Shown piece by piece: positions 53,939 through 62,367 of a DNA stretch of 64,000 nt. The number at the start of each line of letters is the position of its first letter. Position 1 is the stretch's first letter. The stretch spans positions 62,001 to 126,000 of the forward strand of contig NZ_JAMXMB010000031.1 of NCBI RefSeq assembly GCF_024055635.1. The letters run 5' to 3'. The notes below the pieces were generated by a model, which worked only from the letters and a program-made list of their open reading frames with translations, did not search any database and was not told the DNA's origin. This stretch comes from Microbacterium yannicii. Lineage in GTDB: Bacteria > Actinomycetota > Actinomycetes > Actinomycetales > Microbacteriaceae. A program made the position numbers and the translations under genes.

Positions 53939-55960
53939 ATGCGCGATCAGACGCGCGGCGACGACGACGCGCCCGGACCCCGCCGCGGCCAGTCCTCTCC
54001 ACAGCCGACCGCCCCCTTGCCCACGGCGTCCGCTTCCGCCGCTTCTCCGGCCCCCGCGAGGAAGCCGTCGGCGATCGACGAACGGCGCGAACGCCGGCGC
54101 AAGCGCCGCCGCAACATCCTGATCTGGACCACGGTCGTCGGCATCGTGGTGCTGGTGGGGTCGATCAGCACCGTGTCGTACGCGATCGTGTCGAACCTCG
54201 CTGAACCGGCTCCCGCCGCGGATGATCCGGCGCCGGCAGCCCCCGCGGTCGTCGAGCCGATCGTGTTCCCGCAGGACGAGCCCGCCGCCACGGCCGGCGC
54301 CCAGCCGTGCGCCACGGTGAGCGTCCTGTCGTCATTCGAGAACTCCGAGATGGTCGAGAGCCTGGCAGCCGCCTACAACAGCCAGCCCCGCAACGTCGCG
54401 GGATCCTGCGTGACGGTGACGACCGCCAAGGAGAAGTCCGGCCTCGCGACCGCCGTTGTGGCGACCGCCTTCCCGAACCTTCCCGCCGACCAGAAGCCGA
54501 CAGTGTGGCTGCCGGACTCCTCCACGTGGGTCGACGTCGCGCAGTCCCAGGGCGCCACCAATCTCCGCGCCGACGGCACGAGCGTCGCGACCTCCGACGT
54601 CGTGATCGCGATGCCCGAGAACCTCGCCGAGACCATCGGGTGGGATGCCGAGGCGCCGACGTGGAGCGAGATCTTCGAGGCGGCCGGCGACCCCGACCTG
54701 TGGAGCGGCCTCGGCCACCCCGAATGGGGCGCGTTCAAGCTCGGCAAGACCAGTCCGCTGATGGCGACCTCGGGCGAGGCTGCCATGTATGCGTCGTACG
54801 GCACCGCGGCAGGATCGCTGACCGACCTCACCGCCGCCCAGGTGCAGGATCCCTCGGTGCAGGCCGAGGTGCATCAGAACGAGACCGCGACCAGCCACTA
54901 CATGGCGACGCCCGAGCACTTCCTCTGGCACGCGCGCCAGGCCGAGGCATCCGGCTCCACCGCCGACTTCCTCTCCGCGGTCATCGTCGACGAGAAGTCG
55001 GTGTGGGACTACAACCGCGGCATCACCAGCCGTGACGGCATCACGCGCACGCAGGGCGAGCCGCCGTCGGAGCAGCTGGTGCCGATCTATCCCGCCGACG
55101 GCTACTACTCCGCCGACAACCCGGTGATGCGCCTGACCGGCGAGTGGATCGATCCGGTCGAGGCGGAGGCTGCCGCGGACTTCATCCGCTTCACGCACAC
55201 CGCGCAGGGCCAGTCGGCCGTGCGCGCCGCCGGCTACCGCGACCTCAACCGCGCGCTCGACGAGAGCGTCGAGAAGATCGGCCAGCTCGAGGGCGCGCAG
55301 CGCGGCACCCTCGCGTTCCCCGCCGCAGACGTCGTGACCGCCGTGCAGGCCTCGTTCCCGGAGGTGCGCAAGCGCGCCAACGTCCTGTTCCTGCTCGATG
55401 TCTCGGGCTCGATGGACGAGCCGATCCCGGCGGGCGACACCAAGCTGGTGCAGGCGCGCAAGGCGATCGAGGCGGCGCTCGGCCACTTCACCACGGGCGA
55501 CGACGTCGGCCTCGCCGCGTTCGCACAGGGACCGGATGGCGCGATGCTGCCGGGCCTGGTGTCGCCGGTCTCCGACATCGGGACGTCGCGCGACGCGTTC
55601 CTCGGCGCCCTCGGCGGGCTCACCTCGATGGGCGACACACCGCTGTATCAGGCGGTCGACACGTTCGCCGCGCAGCAGGCGGCCTCGTGGACAAGCGACC
55701 ACATCAACGCCATCGTGCTGCTCAGCGACGGTGAGAACGACACCCCCAACGCCCCGACCATCGGCGCGGACCAGATGCTCGCGAATCTGAAGGACATGCA
55801 CCACGCGACACCGGTGCTCATCTTCACGCTGGCGTACGGCGCCGACGCCGACGTGGCGACGCTGCAGTCGATCTCGAGCGCGACCGGCGCCCACTACTAC
55901 GACGCCACCGACCCCTCCAAGCTGCAGGCCGTGCTCGGAGACCTCGTCACGAGCTTCTGA
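53939..55960 (+). CDS. Membrane-anchored substrate-binding plus VWA domain protein
   Basis: A 673-residue protein. A cytoplasmic basic segment (RRERRRKRRRN) precedes one membrane helix near 60-82 (IWTTVVGIVVLVGSISTVSYAIV). A type 2 periplasmic-binding-like domain covers about 115-460 (VSVLSSFENSEMVESLAAAY, FIRFTHTAQGQSAVRAAG). A von Willebrand factor A domain covers about 480-673 with a MIDAS motif D-x-S-x-S in LLDVSGSMDEP near residue 486. This pairing is known in actinobacteria, role unclear. The second ATG (53939) is chosen because GAGG lies six bases before it; the first ATG at 53933 has no room for a site. Confidence 0.87.
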   Translation: MRDQTRGDDDAPGPRRGQSSPQPTAPLPTASASAASPAPARKPSAIDERRERRRKRRRNILIWTTVVGIVVLVGSISTVSYAIVSNLAEPAPAADDPAPAAPAVVEPIVFPQDEPAATAGAQPCATVSVLSSFENSEMVESLAAAYNSQPRNVAGSCVTVTTAKEKSGLATAVVATAFPNLPADQKPTVWLPDSSTWVDVAQSQGATNLRADGTSVATSDVVIAMPENLAETIGWDAEAPTWSEIFEAAGDPDLWSGLGHPEWGAFKLGKTSPLMATSGEAAMYASYGTAAGSLTDLTAAQVQDPSVQAEVHQNETATSHYMATPEHFLWHARQAEASGSTADFLSAVIVDEKSVWDYNRGITSRDGITRTQGEPPSEQLVPIYPADGYYSADNPVMRLTGEWIDPVEAEAAADFIRFTHTAQGQSAVRAAGYRDLNRALDESVEKIGQLEGAQRGTLAFPAADVVTAVQASFPEVRKRANVLFLLDVSGSMDEPIPAGDTKLVQARKAIEAALGHFTTGDDVGLAAFAQGPDGAMLPGLVSPVSDIGTSRDAFLGALGGLTSMGDTPLYQAVDTFAAQQAASWTSDHINAIVLLSDGENDTPNAPTIGADQMLANLKDMHHATPVLIFTLAYGADADVATLQSISSATGAHYYDATDPSKLQAVLGDLVTSF

Positions 55961-55993
55961 CCCGGGCGGGCGAGGACGATGCGGGCCGGGGCC

Positions 55994-56097
55994 CCGGTCG
56001 TTGAGCGAGCGAGGAACGAGCGAGACGAAACGGGCCCGGACCGTGTCGCGCACAGCGCGTTTCGCCTCGGCCGCTGGTTCCTTCGCTCAACGACCGG
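55994..56097. repeat. Palindromic dispersed repeat (GAGCGAGCG family), copy 2
   Basis: A 104-bp inverted repeat with outer arms CCGGTCGTTGAGCGA (55994-56008) and TCGCTCAACGACCGG (56083-56097). Bases 55997-56032 are identical over 36 positions to the reverse complement of 62390-62425 in cysN. It lies between the convergent ends of the VWA and MarR-type genes, where it could serve as a bidirectional terminator. Confidence 0.85.
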
Positions 56098-56115
56098 CTG
56101 GCTGAGTCCTGACCC

Positions 56116-56808
56116 TTAAGGCCAGGAGTCGGCGAGCTTCGTCAGCAGGCGCGCCAGCTCGGCGCGCTCGTCGTCGGTGAAGGCGGCGAGCGCCGCATCC
56201 ATCGCCTCCCGCCGCTCGCCCCGGAAGCCCCGCACGAGCCGGGTTCCGGCATCCGTCAGCGCCACGCGCGTGCGACGTGCGTCGTCGGGGTCGGCCTCGC
56301 GCCGCACCAGGTCGAGCTGCACCGCCTGCTGCACCAGTCGCGACGCCCGGGGCTGATCGACGCCGACAGCCTCTGCGATCTCGCCCACCGAGAGCGGATG
56401 GGATGCCGCGGCCAGCGCCTCGAGCAGCCTCATGCGCGCTGGTCCCCCGATGCGAGCGGCCCCACCACCCCAGGGCGGTCCACCGAATCCGGGTCCGCCG
56501 AACCCCGGCCCGCCGAATCCCGGCACTGCTCCGCGACCCCAGGGACCGCCACGGCCGCCACGGCCCGCGAAGCCGCGGGTCGGTTCGTCGCCGTGCGCGT
56601 GATCCTCGGTGTGGTCGGCGTGGTCGGCGCCGTGGGAGTACGGGCCGCCGTGACCGTGCGAGCCGTGCCCGGCGTGGCCGTGTGCGTGCGGCCCTTCGCC
56701 GTGCGGGCCGGAGCCGTCAGCCCACGGCGGACGCGGCATCCTTCGTCCGCGCAATCGGGCGAGCGCGGCGGCGATGGCGTCGGAAGGGTCGGCGGGGGTG
56801 GACGACAT
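56116..56808 (-). CDS. MarR-type winged-helix regulator with Gly/His-rich N-terminal region
   Basis: A 230-residue protein. Residues 1-115 are disordered: a His-rich stretch (HAHGHAGHGSHGHGG, DHADHTEDHAHGDE) then a Gly/Phe-rich one (VPGFGGPGFGGPGFGGPP). Residues 120-225 are a MarR-like winged helix (LSVGEIAEAVGVDQPRASRL, LDLVRREADPDDARRTRVAL). The His cluster suggests metal binding, but no such sensor is known to me with this layout. It faces the gene at 56933 across a 124-bp region full of ACATGT sites and probably binds there. The ATG at 56808 has GGAGG only one base away, so the start may be Met24. Confidence 0.85.
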   Translation of the reverse strand: MSSTPADPSDAIAAALARLRGRRMPRPPWADGSGPHGEGPHAHGHAGHGSHGHGGPYSHGADHADHTEDHAHGDEPTRGFAGRGGRGGPWGRGAVPGFGGPGFGGPGFGGPPWGGGAARIGGPARMRLLEALAAASHPLSVGEIAEAVGVDQPRASRLVQQAVQLDLVRREADPDDARRTRVALTDAGTRLVRGFRGERREAMDAALAAFTDDERAELARLLTKLADSWP

Positions 56809-56817
56809 GCCTCCAAC

Positions 56818-56884
56818 TTACATGTGACTTGACATGCATCCCAACTACATGTCACACTGCATGTACATGCACTTCGACATGTAA
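56818..56884. promoter_or_regulatory. ACATGT-rich operator region between two divergent regulators
   Basis: Within 67 bp there are the inverted outer arms TTACATGT (56818) and ACATGTAA (56877), a further ACATGT at 56847, an ACATGC at 56832, and the perfect 12-bp palindrome GCATGTACATGC at 56859-56870. Such spaced palindromes fit two dimeric winged-helix proteins controlling both promoters. Confidence 0.75.
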
Positions 56885-56932
56885 AACGCGGCGGCTTCTC
56901 ATGCCGCCCCCCTCCCTCAAAGGACTTCACAC

Positions 56933-57871
56933 ATGAACGACATCATCGATAACGAAGAGAACGACGACCAGCACGACACGGAGGCTCCCCGCCCCGCCGA
57001 ACCTCGGCCGCTCGGCTACTGGCTGCGCGCCGTCGACGCGCTGCTGACCCGCGAGTTCGCGACGGCGCTCGAAGCCGAAGGCATCGGTCGCCGCGACTGG
57101 ATGCTGCTGAACGTGCTCTCGGGCGACATCGACGCCCCGGAGCTCCGCGAGCGCCTCGCACGAAAGGGCAAGCGCCTGCGCGGCCTCGAGGAACGCGGCT
57201 GGGTCGTCGAGCATGGCGACGGCACGTGGGCCCTGACGGATCTCGGGCGCGCCGAGAAGGAGCGCATCAGCGGGATCGTCGACGGCATCCGCTCGCGCGT
57301 GGTCGACGCCGTCGGCGACGCCGAGGCGTACACAGCCCTGACGAGCTCGCTCGAGGCGATCGCCCGCGAGCTCGGCTGGGACGAGAACACGGCCGGTCGC
57401 GAGCGCGGCTTCGGCGGGTTCGGCCGGCCCGGTTTCGGCCGGGGCGGCGTTCCGGGGTTCGGCCCGGAGTTCCGTGGCCACGGCGTCGGTCCGGGCTTCC
57501 GCCCCAACTGGGGGCCGGGCTTCGGCGGGCGTCCGCGTCCGTTCGATCCCGACATCCACGACGGCTACGGGCACAACCGCCACCGCGGCTTCGCGCCCGG
57601 GCGCCCCGGTCACCCGGCCGAGCGCTTCGACGAGCCGATGCGCGGCTACGGTGAGCACGGCTGCGCGGGCCACCACCCGCACGCCGGTCACAGCCACTTC
57701 GACCACGACGGCGACCACGGTCACGACCACGGCCACGACGGCGCCCACGGTCACGGTCATGGTCACGGCGGCGAGCGCGGCCGCGGCCGCGGCGGCCGGG
57801 GTGCGCAGCAGGCCTACGAGCGCGGCTTCGACGCCGGGTTCGCGCGAGGCAGGGAGTCCGGCGCGGCCTGA
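56933..57871 (+). CDS. Winged-helix regulator with Gly/His-rich C-terminal region
   Basis: A 312-residue protein. Residues 20-150 form a MarR-like DNA-binding fold (GYWLRAVDALLTREFATALEAEGIGRRDWMLL at 26-57, LEERGWVVEHGDGTWALTDLGRAEKERI in the wing). Residues 160-310 are low complexity: GFGGFGRPGFGRGGVPGFG, then HSHFDHDGDHGHDHGHDGAHG and an Arg/Gly end. The tail mirrors that of the divergent regulator at 56116 but is at the opposite end. AAGGA precedes the ATG at 56933. Possibly a metal- or phase-separation-responsive partner of that regulator; untested. Confidence 0.82.
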   Translation: MNDIIDNEENDDQHDTEAPRPAEPRPLGYWLRAVDALLTREFATALEAEGIGRRDWMLLNVLSGDIDAPELRERLARKGKRLRGLEERGWVVEHGDGTWALTDLGRAEKERISGIVDGIRSRVVDAVGDAEAYTALTSSLEAIARELGWDENTAGRERGFGGFGRPGFGRGGVPGFGPEFRGHGVGPGFRPNWGPGFGGRPRPFDPDIHDGYGHNRHRGFAPGRPGHPAERFDEPMRGYGEHGCAGHHPHAGHSHFDHDGDHGHDHGHDGAHGHGHGHGGERGRGRGGRGAQQAYERGFDAGFARGRESGAA

Positions 57872-57893
57872 GCCGCGGCATCCGGAATTCCAG

Positions 57894-57935
57894 AAGGGGA
57901 GATCCCCGCACCCGAGTGTGCGGAGATCTCCCCTT
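57894..57935 (+). terminator. Hairpin terminator after the Gly/His-rich regulator
   Basis: An 18-bp stem with one mismatch, AAGGGGAGATCCCCGCAC against GTGCGGAGATCTCCCCTT, six-base loop, ending in TTT. It follows the stop at 57871. Confidence 0.8.
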
Positions 57936-57993
57936 TCGCGCTTCCCGGCCGCGGGGACACATGCGCGTCATACGCGCCGGGCACAATGGGGCC

Positions 57994-58701
57994 GTGACAA
58001 CCAGGCCCGCGCTCCTCGCCATCTCGCACGGCACCGCATCGCCCGCGGGGCAGGCGGCCGTGGCCGGGCTCGTCGAGGCCGTCGCGCGGCGGCTCCCGGA
58101 CGTCGCCGTGCGCCTCGGCCATGTGGACGTGCAGCAGCCGGATGTCGCGGCATCCCTCGACGCGATCCCGGAGGCGATGCCCGTCGTCATAGTGCCGCTG
58201 CTGCTCTCGGCCGGGTACCACGTGCGCGTCGACCTGCGGCAGCAGTCCGCGGGACGCGACGGGGTGGTGATCGCACCGGCGCTCGGCCCCGATCCCCGGC
58301 TCGTCGAGGTGCTCCTGGCACGCCTGACCGCGCTCGCCCCCACGCCCGAGGACGCCCTCGTGCTCGCGGTGGCAGGATCCAGCGACGACCGCGCGAATGA
58401 GGACTGCCGCGAGATCGGACGGATGCTGGGCGCCCGGCTCGGTCGCGAGGTGGGCGTCGGCTTCCTCGCGGCGGCAGACCCGCGACTGGACGTGGCGGTG
58501 GCGCAGGCGGTGTCGAAGACGGCGACGCGCACGGTGGTCGCGAACTACCTCCTCGCCCCGGGGTACTTCCATGACCTCGCCGTGCGGATGGCGGCCGGTG
58601 CCCCGGTGGCGCCGCCGCTGCTGGGCGACGACGAGCCGCCGGCCGGCCTGGTCGACATCGTGATCGACCGCTACCGCGCCGGCGCGGGGATCTCGGGATG
58701 A
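57994..58701 (+). CDS. Sirohydrochlorin chelatase (CbiX/SirB type)
   Basis: A 235-residue protein of the CbiX family, with two tandem chelatase-like halves. The start PALLAISHGTASPAGQAAV carries the active-site His, and PVVIVPLLLSAGYHVRVDL carries the second; the C-terminal half contains NYLLAPGYFHDLAVRM. In this setting it most likely inserts iron into sirohydrochlorin to make sirohaem for the sulfite reductase downstream. The GTG at 57994 gives the usual family start; there is no strong ribosome site. Confidence 0.87.
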   Translation: MTTRPALLAISHGTASPAGQAAVAGLVEAVARRLPDVAVRLGHVDVQQPDVAASLDAIPEAMPVVIVPLLLSAGYHVRVDLRQQSAGRDGVVIAPALGPDPRLVEVLLARLTALAPTPEDALVLAVAGSSDDRANEDCREIGRMLGARLGREVGVGFLAAADPRLDVAVAQAVSKTATRTVVANYLLAPGYFHDLAVRMAAGAPVAPPLLGDDEPPAGLVDIVIDRYRAGAGISG

Positions 58702-58907
58702 CCAGGTCGGGCTGACGCCCACGTCGGGCTGACCCCGCGTTGGACTCGGTCCACAAAGACGACGGACCGCAACTGTGTGACGCCCCGTTACGTCGGTTAA
58801 CGCCCCTTGACATTCGGATAGGCCCTCGACCGGCCCGCTTCTAGCCTCAGGGAACGGACTCGTTAGGGTCCGCTCCGGGGACGCCCGGGGAGCATCCGGA
58901 GGCCACC

Positions 58908-60641
58908 GTGACCATCAGCGATACCGCAGCGCACGCTGCGTCGGAACGCCCGCGCGCCGCGGTGCGTCCGCCGCGCGCGTCGTCGAAGCCGAACGGCCAG
59001 TGGAAGATCGACGGCACCGCGCCGCTCAACGGCAACGAGGAGTGGAAGCAGGTCGACAACGGCCTCAGCGTCCGCGAGCGCATCGAGCAGACCTACTCGA
59101 AGGGCGGCTTCGCCTCCATCGATCCGACCGACCTCCACGGCCGGTTCCGGGTCTGGGGGCTGTACACGCAGCGCAAGCCGGGGATCGACGGAGGCCGCAC
59201 CGCGACGCTGACGCCCGAAGAGCTCGAGGACGAGTTCTTCATGCTGCGGGTCCGCATCGACGGCGGTCAGCTGACCACCGCGCAGCTGCGCGTGATCGCC
59301 GGCATCTCGACCGAGTTCGGCCGCGACAGCGCCGACATCACCGACCGTCAGAACATCCAGCTGCACTGGATCCGCGTCGAGGACGTGCCCGAGATCTGGC
59401 GCCGCCTCGAAGCCGTGGGCCTGCAGACCACCGAGGCTTGCGGCGACGTGCCGCGCGTCGTGCTCGGATCGCCGGTGGCCGGCATCGCCGCTGACGAGCT
59501 GATCGACCCGACGCCGCAGATCACCGAGATCACCGACCGGTTCATCGGCGACGAGACGCTGGCGAACCTGCCCCGCAAGTTCAAGACGGCGATCACCGGG
59601 CACCCCAGCCAGGACGTCGTCCACGAGATCAACGACGTCGCCTTCGTCGCGGTGGAGCACCCCGAGCTGGGCATCGGCTACGACCTGTGGGTCGGTGGCG
59701 CGCTGTCCACCACGCCGCGTCTCGGCGAGCGCCTGGGCACCTTCGTGCGGCCCGATCAGGTGGCGGATGCCTGGCACGGCGTCACCCAGATCTTCCGCGA
59801 CTACGGCTACCGGCGGCTGCGCAACAAGGCGCGGCTGAAGTTCCTGCTCGCGGAGTGGGGCACCGAGAAGTTCCGGCAGGTGCTGCAGGACGAGTACCTC
59901 GGGTACGAACTCCCCGACGGCCCCGCGGCGCCGAAGCCGCTCACGGCGGGCGACCACGTCGGCGTGCACGAGCAGAAGGACGGGCGCTTCTACGTCGGCG
60001 TCACGCCGATCGTGGGCCGCGTCTCGGGCCCGACGCTCGCGAAGCTCGCCGACGTCATCGAGGCGCACGGCTCGAGCCGCCTGCGCACGACGCCGCACCA
60101 GAAGCTCGTCATCCTCGATGTACCCGCCGAGAACGTCGAGCCGCTCGTCGCCGAGCTCGACGCGCTCGGGCTGCAGGCGCGTCCGAGCCTCATCCGCCGC
60201 GGCACGATCGCCTGCACCGGGATCGAGTTCTGCAAGCTCGCGATCGTCGAGACCAAGGTCAACGCGACCGCCGCCGTGCTCGATCTCGAGGAGCGTCTCA
60301 ACGGCTTCGAGCTGCCGCATCCGATCTCCCTCCATGTCAACGGATGCCCCAACTCCTGCGCCCGCATCCAGACCGCCGACATCGGCCTGAAGGGTCAGCT
60401 CGTCACGATCGACGGCGAGCAGGTGCCCGGGTACCAGGTGCACCTCGGCGGCGGACTCGCCTCGCAGGACCGCGACGAGCCCGGACTCGGCCGCACCGTG
60501 CGCGGGCTCAAGGTGGCCGCGGACGGCATCGCCGACTACGTCGAGCGCGTCGTGCGCCGCTTCCTCGCCGACCGCGACGCCGCGTCGAACGAGACCTTCG
60601 CCCAGTGGGCCCACCGCGCCGAAGAGGAGGCCCTCCAGTGA
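58908..60641 (+). CDS. sir: Sulfite reductase, ferredoxin-type (nitrite/sulfite reductase family)
   Basis: A 577-residue sirohaem and [4Fe-4S] enzyme reducing sulfite to sulfide with six electrons. The cluster-binding cysteines are C-x5-C in ACTGIEFCK and C-x3-C in NGCPNSCAR. Two ferredoxin-like halves repeat DITDRQNIQLHWIR and RTTPHQKLVILDV, as in the family. Its place before cysH, cysD and cysN favours sulfite over nitrite as substrate. The GTG at 58908 follows GGAGG by five bases. The stop overlaps the cysH start (GTGA), indicating tight coupling. The 206 bp upstream hold a TTGACA at 58807 without a clear -10 box. Confidence 0.93.
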   Translation: MTISDTAAHAASERPRAAVRPPRASSKPNGQWKIDGTAPLNGNEEWKQVDNGLSVRERIEQTYSKGGFASIDPTDLHGRFRVWGLYTQRKPGIDGGRTATLTPEELEDEFFMLRVRIDGGQLTTAQLRVIAGISTEFGRDSADITDRQNIQLHWIRVEDVPEIWRRLEAVGLQTTEACGDVPRVVLGSPVAGIAADELIDPTPQITEITDRFIGDETLANLPRKFKTAITGHPSQDVVHEINDVAFVAVEHPELGIGYDLWVGGALSTTPRLGERLGTFVRPDQVADAWHGVTQIFRDYGYRRLRNKARLKFLLAEWGTEKFRQVLQDEYLGYELPDGPAAPKPLTAGDHVGVHEQKDGRFYVGVTPIVGRVSGPTLAKLADVIEAHGSSRLRTTPHQKLVILDVPAENVEPLVAELDALGLQARPSLIRRGTIACTGIEFCKLAIVETKVNATAAVLDLEERLNGFELPHPISLHVNGCPNSCARIQTADIGLKGQLVTIDGEQVPGYQVHLGGGLASQDRDEPGLGRTVRGLKVAADGIADYVERVVRRFLADRDAASNETFAQWAHRAEEEALQ

Positions 60642-61381
60642 CCGTCTCCCTCGCCCCGCGCGTCGCCGTCAAGCGCACGCGCGAAGAGCTGAAGGCCCTC
60701 GCCGAGCAGGGCAACCTCGAGCTCGGCAGTCTCACCGCGCACGAGGCATCCGCCGCCGAGGTGGTCGCGTGGGTCGCGCGCAATTTCGGGACGGATGCCG
60801 CGGCCGTCGCCTGCTCCATGGCCGACGCCGCGCTCCCCCACCTCGTCGCCGAGCAGCTGCCCGGCGTGGACGTGCTGTTCCTCGACACGGGCTACCACTT
60901 CACCGAGACCTACGCGACGCGCGACGAGGTGCAGCGCGCGCTCGACGTGCGGATCGTCGACATCACCCCCGACCAGACCGTCGCGGAGCAGGACGCCGAG
61001 TTCGGCGCCCAGCTCTTCGCCCGGGATCCCGGCCTCTGCTGCGCGCGCCGCAAGGTCGCCCCGCTGCAGGATGCGCTCGGCGGCTACGAGGTGTGGTTCA
61101 CGGGCGTCCGCCGCGACGAGGCGCCCACGCGCACGAACACCCCCCTCGTGACGTGGGACGAGCGCAACGGCCTCGTCAAGGTGAATCCGGTCGCCGCATG
61201 GAGCTTCGACGACGTGCTGGCCTACGCGACCGCGCACAAGGCGCCGGTGAACCTGCTCGTCGGGTTCGGCTACCCGTCGATCGGCTGCGAGCCGTGCACG
61301 AAGCCGGTCGCCGCCGGCGAAGACCCCCGATCCGGCCGCTGGGCCGGGCTCTCGAAGACCGAATGCGGGCTCCACGAATGA
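60638..61381 (+). CDS. cysH: Phosphoadenylyl/adenylyl-sulfate reductase, iron-sulfur type
   Basis: A 247-residue reductase yielding sulfite from APS or PAPS. The [4Fe-4S] ligands CC in LCCARRK and C-x2-C in IGCEPCTKP are present, as is the catalytic Cys in KTECGLHE at the C-terminus. This cysteine set marks the APS-reducing bacterial class, so the pathway likely bypasses APS kinase. The GTG at 60638 overlaps the sir stop; GAGGAGG lies within the end of sir. The stop overlaps cysD by four bases. Confidence 0.93.
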   Translation: MTVSLAPRVAVKRTREELKALAEQGNLELGSLTAHEASAAEVVAWVARNFGTDAAAVACSMADAALPHLVAEQLPGVDVLFLDTGYHFTETYATRDEVQRALDVRIVDITPDQTVAEQDAEFGAQLFARDPGLCCARRKVAPLQDALGGYEVWFTGVRRDEAPTRTNTPLVTWDERNGLVKVNPVAAWSFDDVLAYATAHKAPVNLLVGFGYPSIGCEPCTKPVAAGEDPRSGRWAGLSKTECGLHE

Positions 61382-62367
61382 CCGACACGATCACCGCCAA
61401 CGGCCCGGTCCCTGAGCTTGTCGAAGGGCCGCTTCGACCGGTTGCTGAGCCCGTCGAAGCACAGCGACCGGGCGCCCCGCTCTCGACGCTCGACCTGCTC
61501 GAGGCCGAGGCCATCCACGTCATCCGCGAGGTCGTCGCCGAGTTCGAGCGGCCCGTGCTGCTGTTCTCCGGCGGCAAGGACTCGGTCGTCGTGCTCCACC
61601 TGGCAACGAAGGCGTTCGCGCCCGGCCGCGTGCCGTTCCCGGTGCTGCACGTCGACACCGGGCACAACTTCCCCGAGGTGCTGGCCTTCCGCGACGAGAC
61701 CGTCGAGCGGCTCGGCATCCGCCTCGAGGTCGCCCGCGTGCAGGACTACATCGACGACGGTCGCCTGCAGGAGCGCGCCGACGGCACCCGCAACCCGCTG
61801 CAGACCGTGCCGCTGCTCGACGCCATTGCCGCCGGCCGTCACGACGCCGTGTTCGGCGGGGCCCGCCGCGACGAGGACAAGGCCCGCGCCAAGGAGCGCA
61901 TCATCTCGCTGCGCGACGAGTTCGGGCAGTGGGACCCGCGCAACCAGCGCCCCGAGCTCTGGAGCCTCTACAACGGGCGCCACACTCCGGGCCAGCACGT
62001 GCGGGCGTTCCCCATCTCGAACTGGACCGAGCTCGACGTCTGGCGCTACATCGAGCGCGAGGGCATCGCACTGCCGCCGCTGTACTTCGCGCACGAGCGC
62101 GACGTCTACGCCCGCGACGGCATGTGGCGTCCGGTCGGCGAGTTCTCGCGGCCGCGCGAGAACGAGACAGTCGAGCGCCGCACGGTCCGCTACCGCACGG
62201 TCGGCGACATGAGCTGCACCGGCGCGGTGGAATCGGATGCCGCGGACCTCGCCGCGATCGTCGCCGAGGTCGCCGTCTCCACCCTCACCGAGCGCGGCGC
62301 GACCCGCGCCGACGACCGCCTCAGCGAGGCGGCCATGGAGGATCGCAAGAAGGACGGGTACTTCTGA
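61378..62367 (+). CDS. cysD: Sulfate adenylyltransferase small subunit
   Basis: A 329-residue ATP sulfurylase catalytic subunit. The PP-loop SGGKDSVVVLHLA, HVDTGHNFPEVL, GGARRDEDKARAKER and FPISNWTELDVWRYI are all standard. Residues about 10-32 (PVPELVEGPLRPVAEPVEAQ) are not part of the family and come from a dispersed DNA repeat placed in frame. The protein is thus about 25 residues longer than usual at the N-terminus. The ATG at 61378 overlaps the cysH stop; CysN forms the partner GTPase subunit. Confidence 0.96.
   Translation: MTDTITANGPVPELVEGPLRPVAEPVEAQRPGAPLSTLDLLEAEAIHVIREVVAEFERPVLLFSGGKDSVVVLHLATKAFAPGRVPFPVLHVDTGHNFPEVLAFRDETVERLGIRLEVARVQDYIDDGRLQERADGTRNPLQTVPLLDAIAAGRHDAVFGGARRDEDKARAKERIISLRDEFGQWDPRNQRPELWSLYNGRHTPGQHVRAFPISNWTELDVWRYIEREGIALPPLYFAHERDVYARDGMWRPVGEFSRPRENETVERRTVRYRTVGDMSCTGAVESDAADLAAIVAEVAVSTLTERGATRADDRLSEAAMEDRKKDGYF
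61410..61459. repeat. Dispersed repeat in frame in the cysD 5' end
   Basis: CCCTGAGCTTGTCGAAGGG at 61410-61428 and a second related unit, GCTGAGCCCGTCGAAGC, at 61444-61460; both carry CTGAGC-NN-GTCGAAG. The first unit matches 18 of 19 bases in the 3' end of dnaK. It codes for the added PELVEG and AEPVEA peptides in CysD. Confidence 0.75.

Noticed and set aside
55994..56097. Inverted repeat as an insertion-sequence end
   Set aside because: There is no transposase and no target duplication could be seen; it fits a non-coding palindromic repeat better.
57661..57790. His-rich segment as a zinc transporter loop
   Set aside because: The protein has no membrane helices; the His stretch is a disordered tail on a winged-helix regulator.
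58807..58812. TTGACA as a -35 box for the sulfite reductase operon
   Set aside because: No -10 hexamer lies at 16-18 bp, so a promoter cannot be supported from sequence alone.
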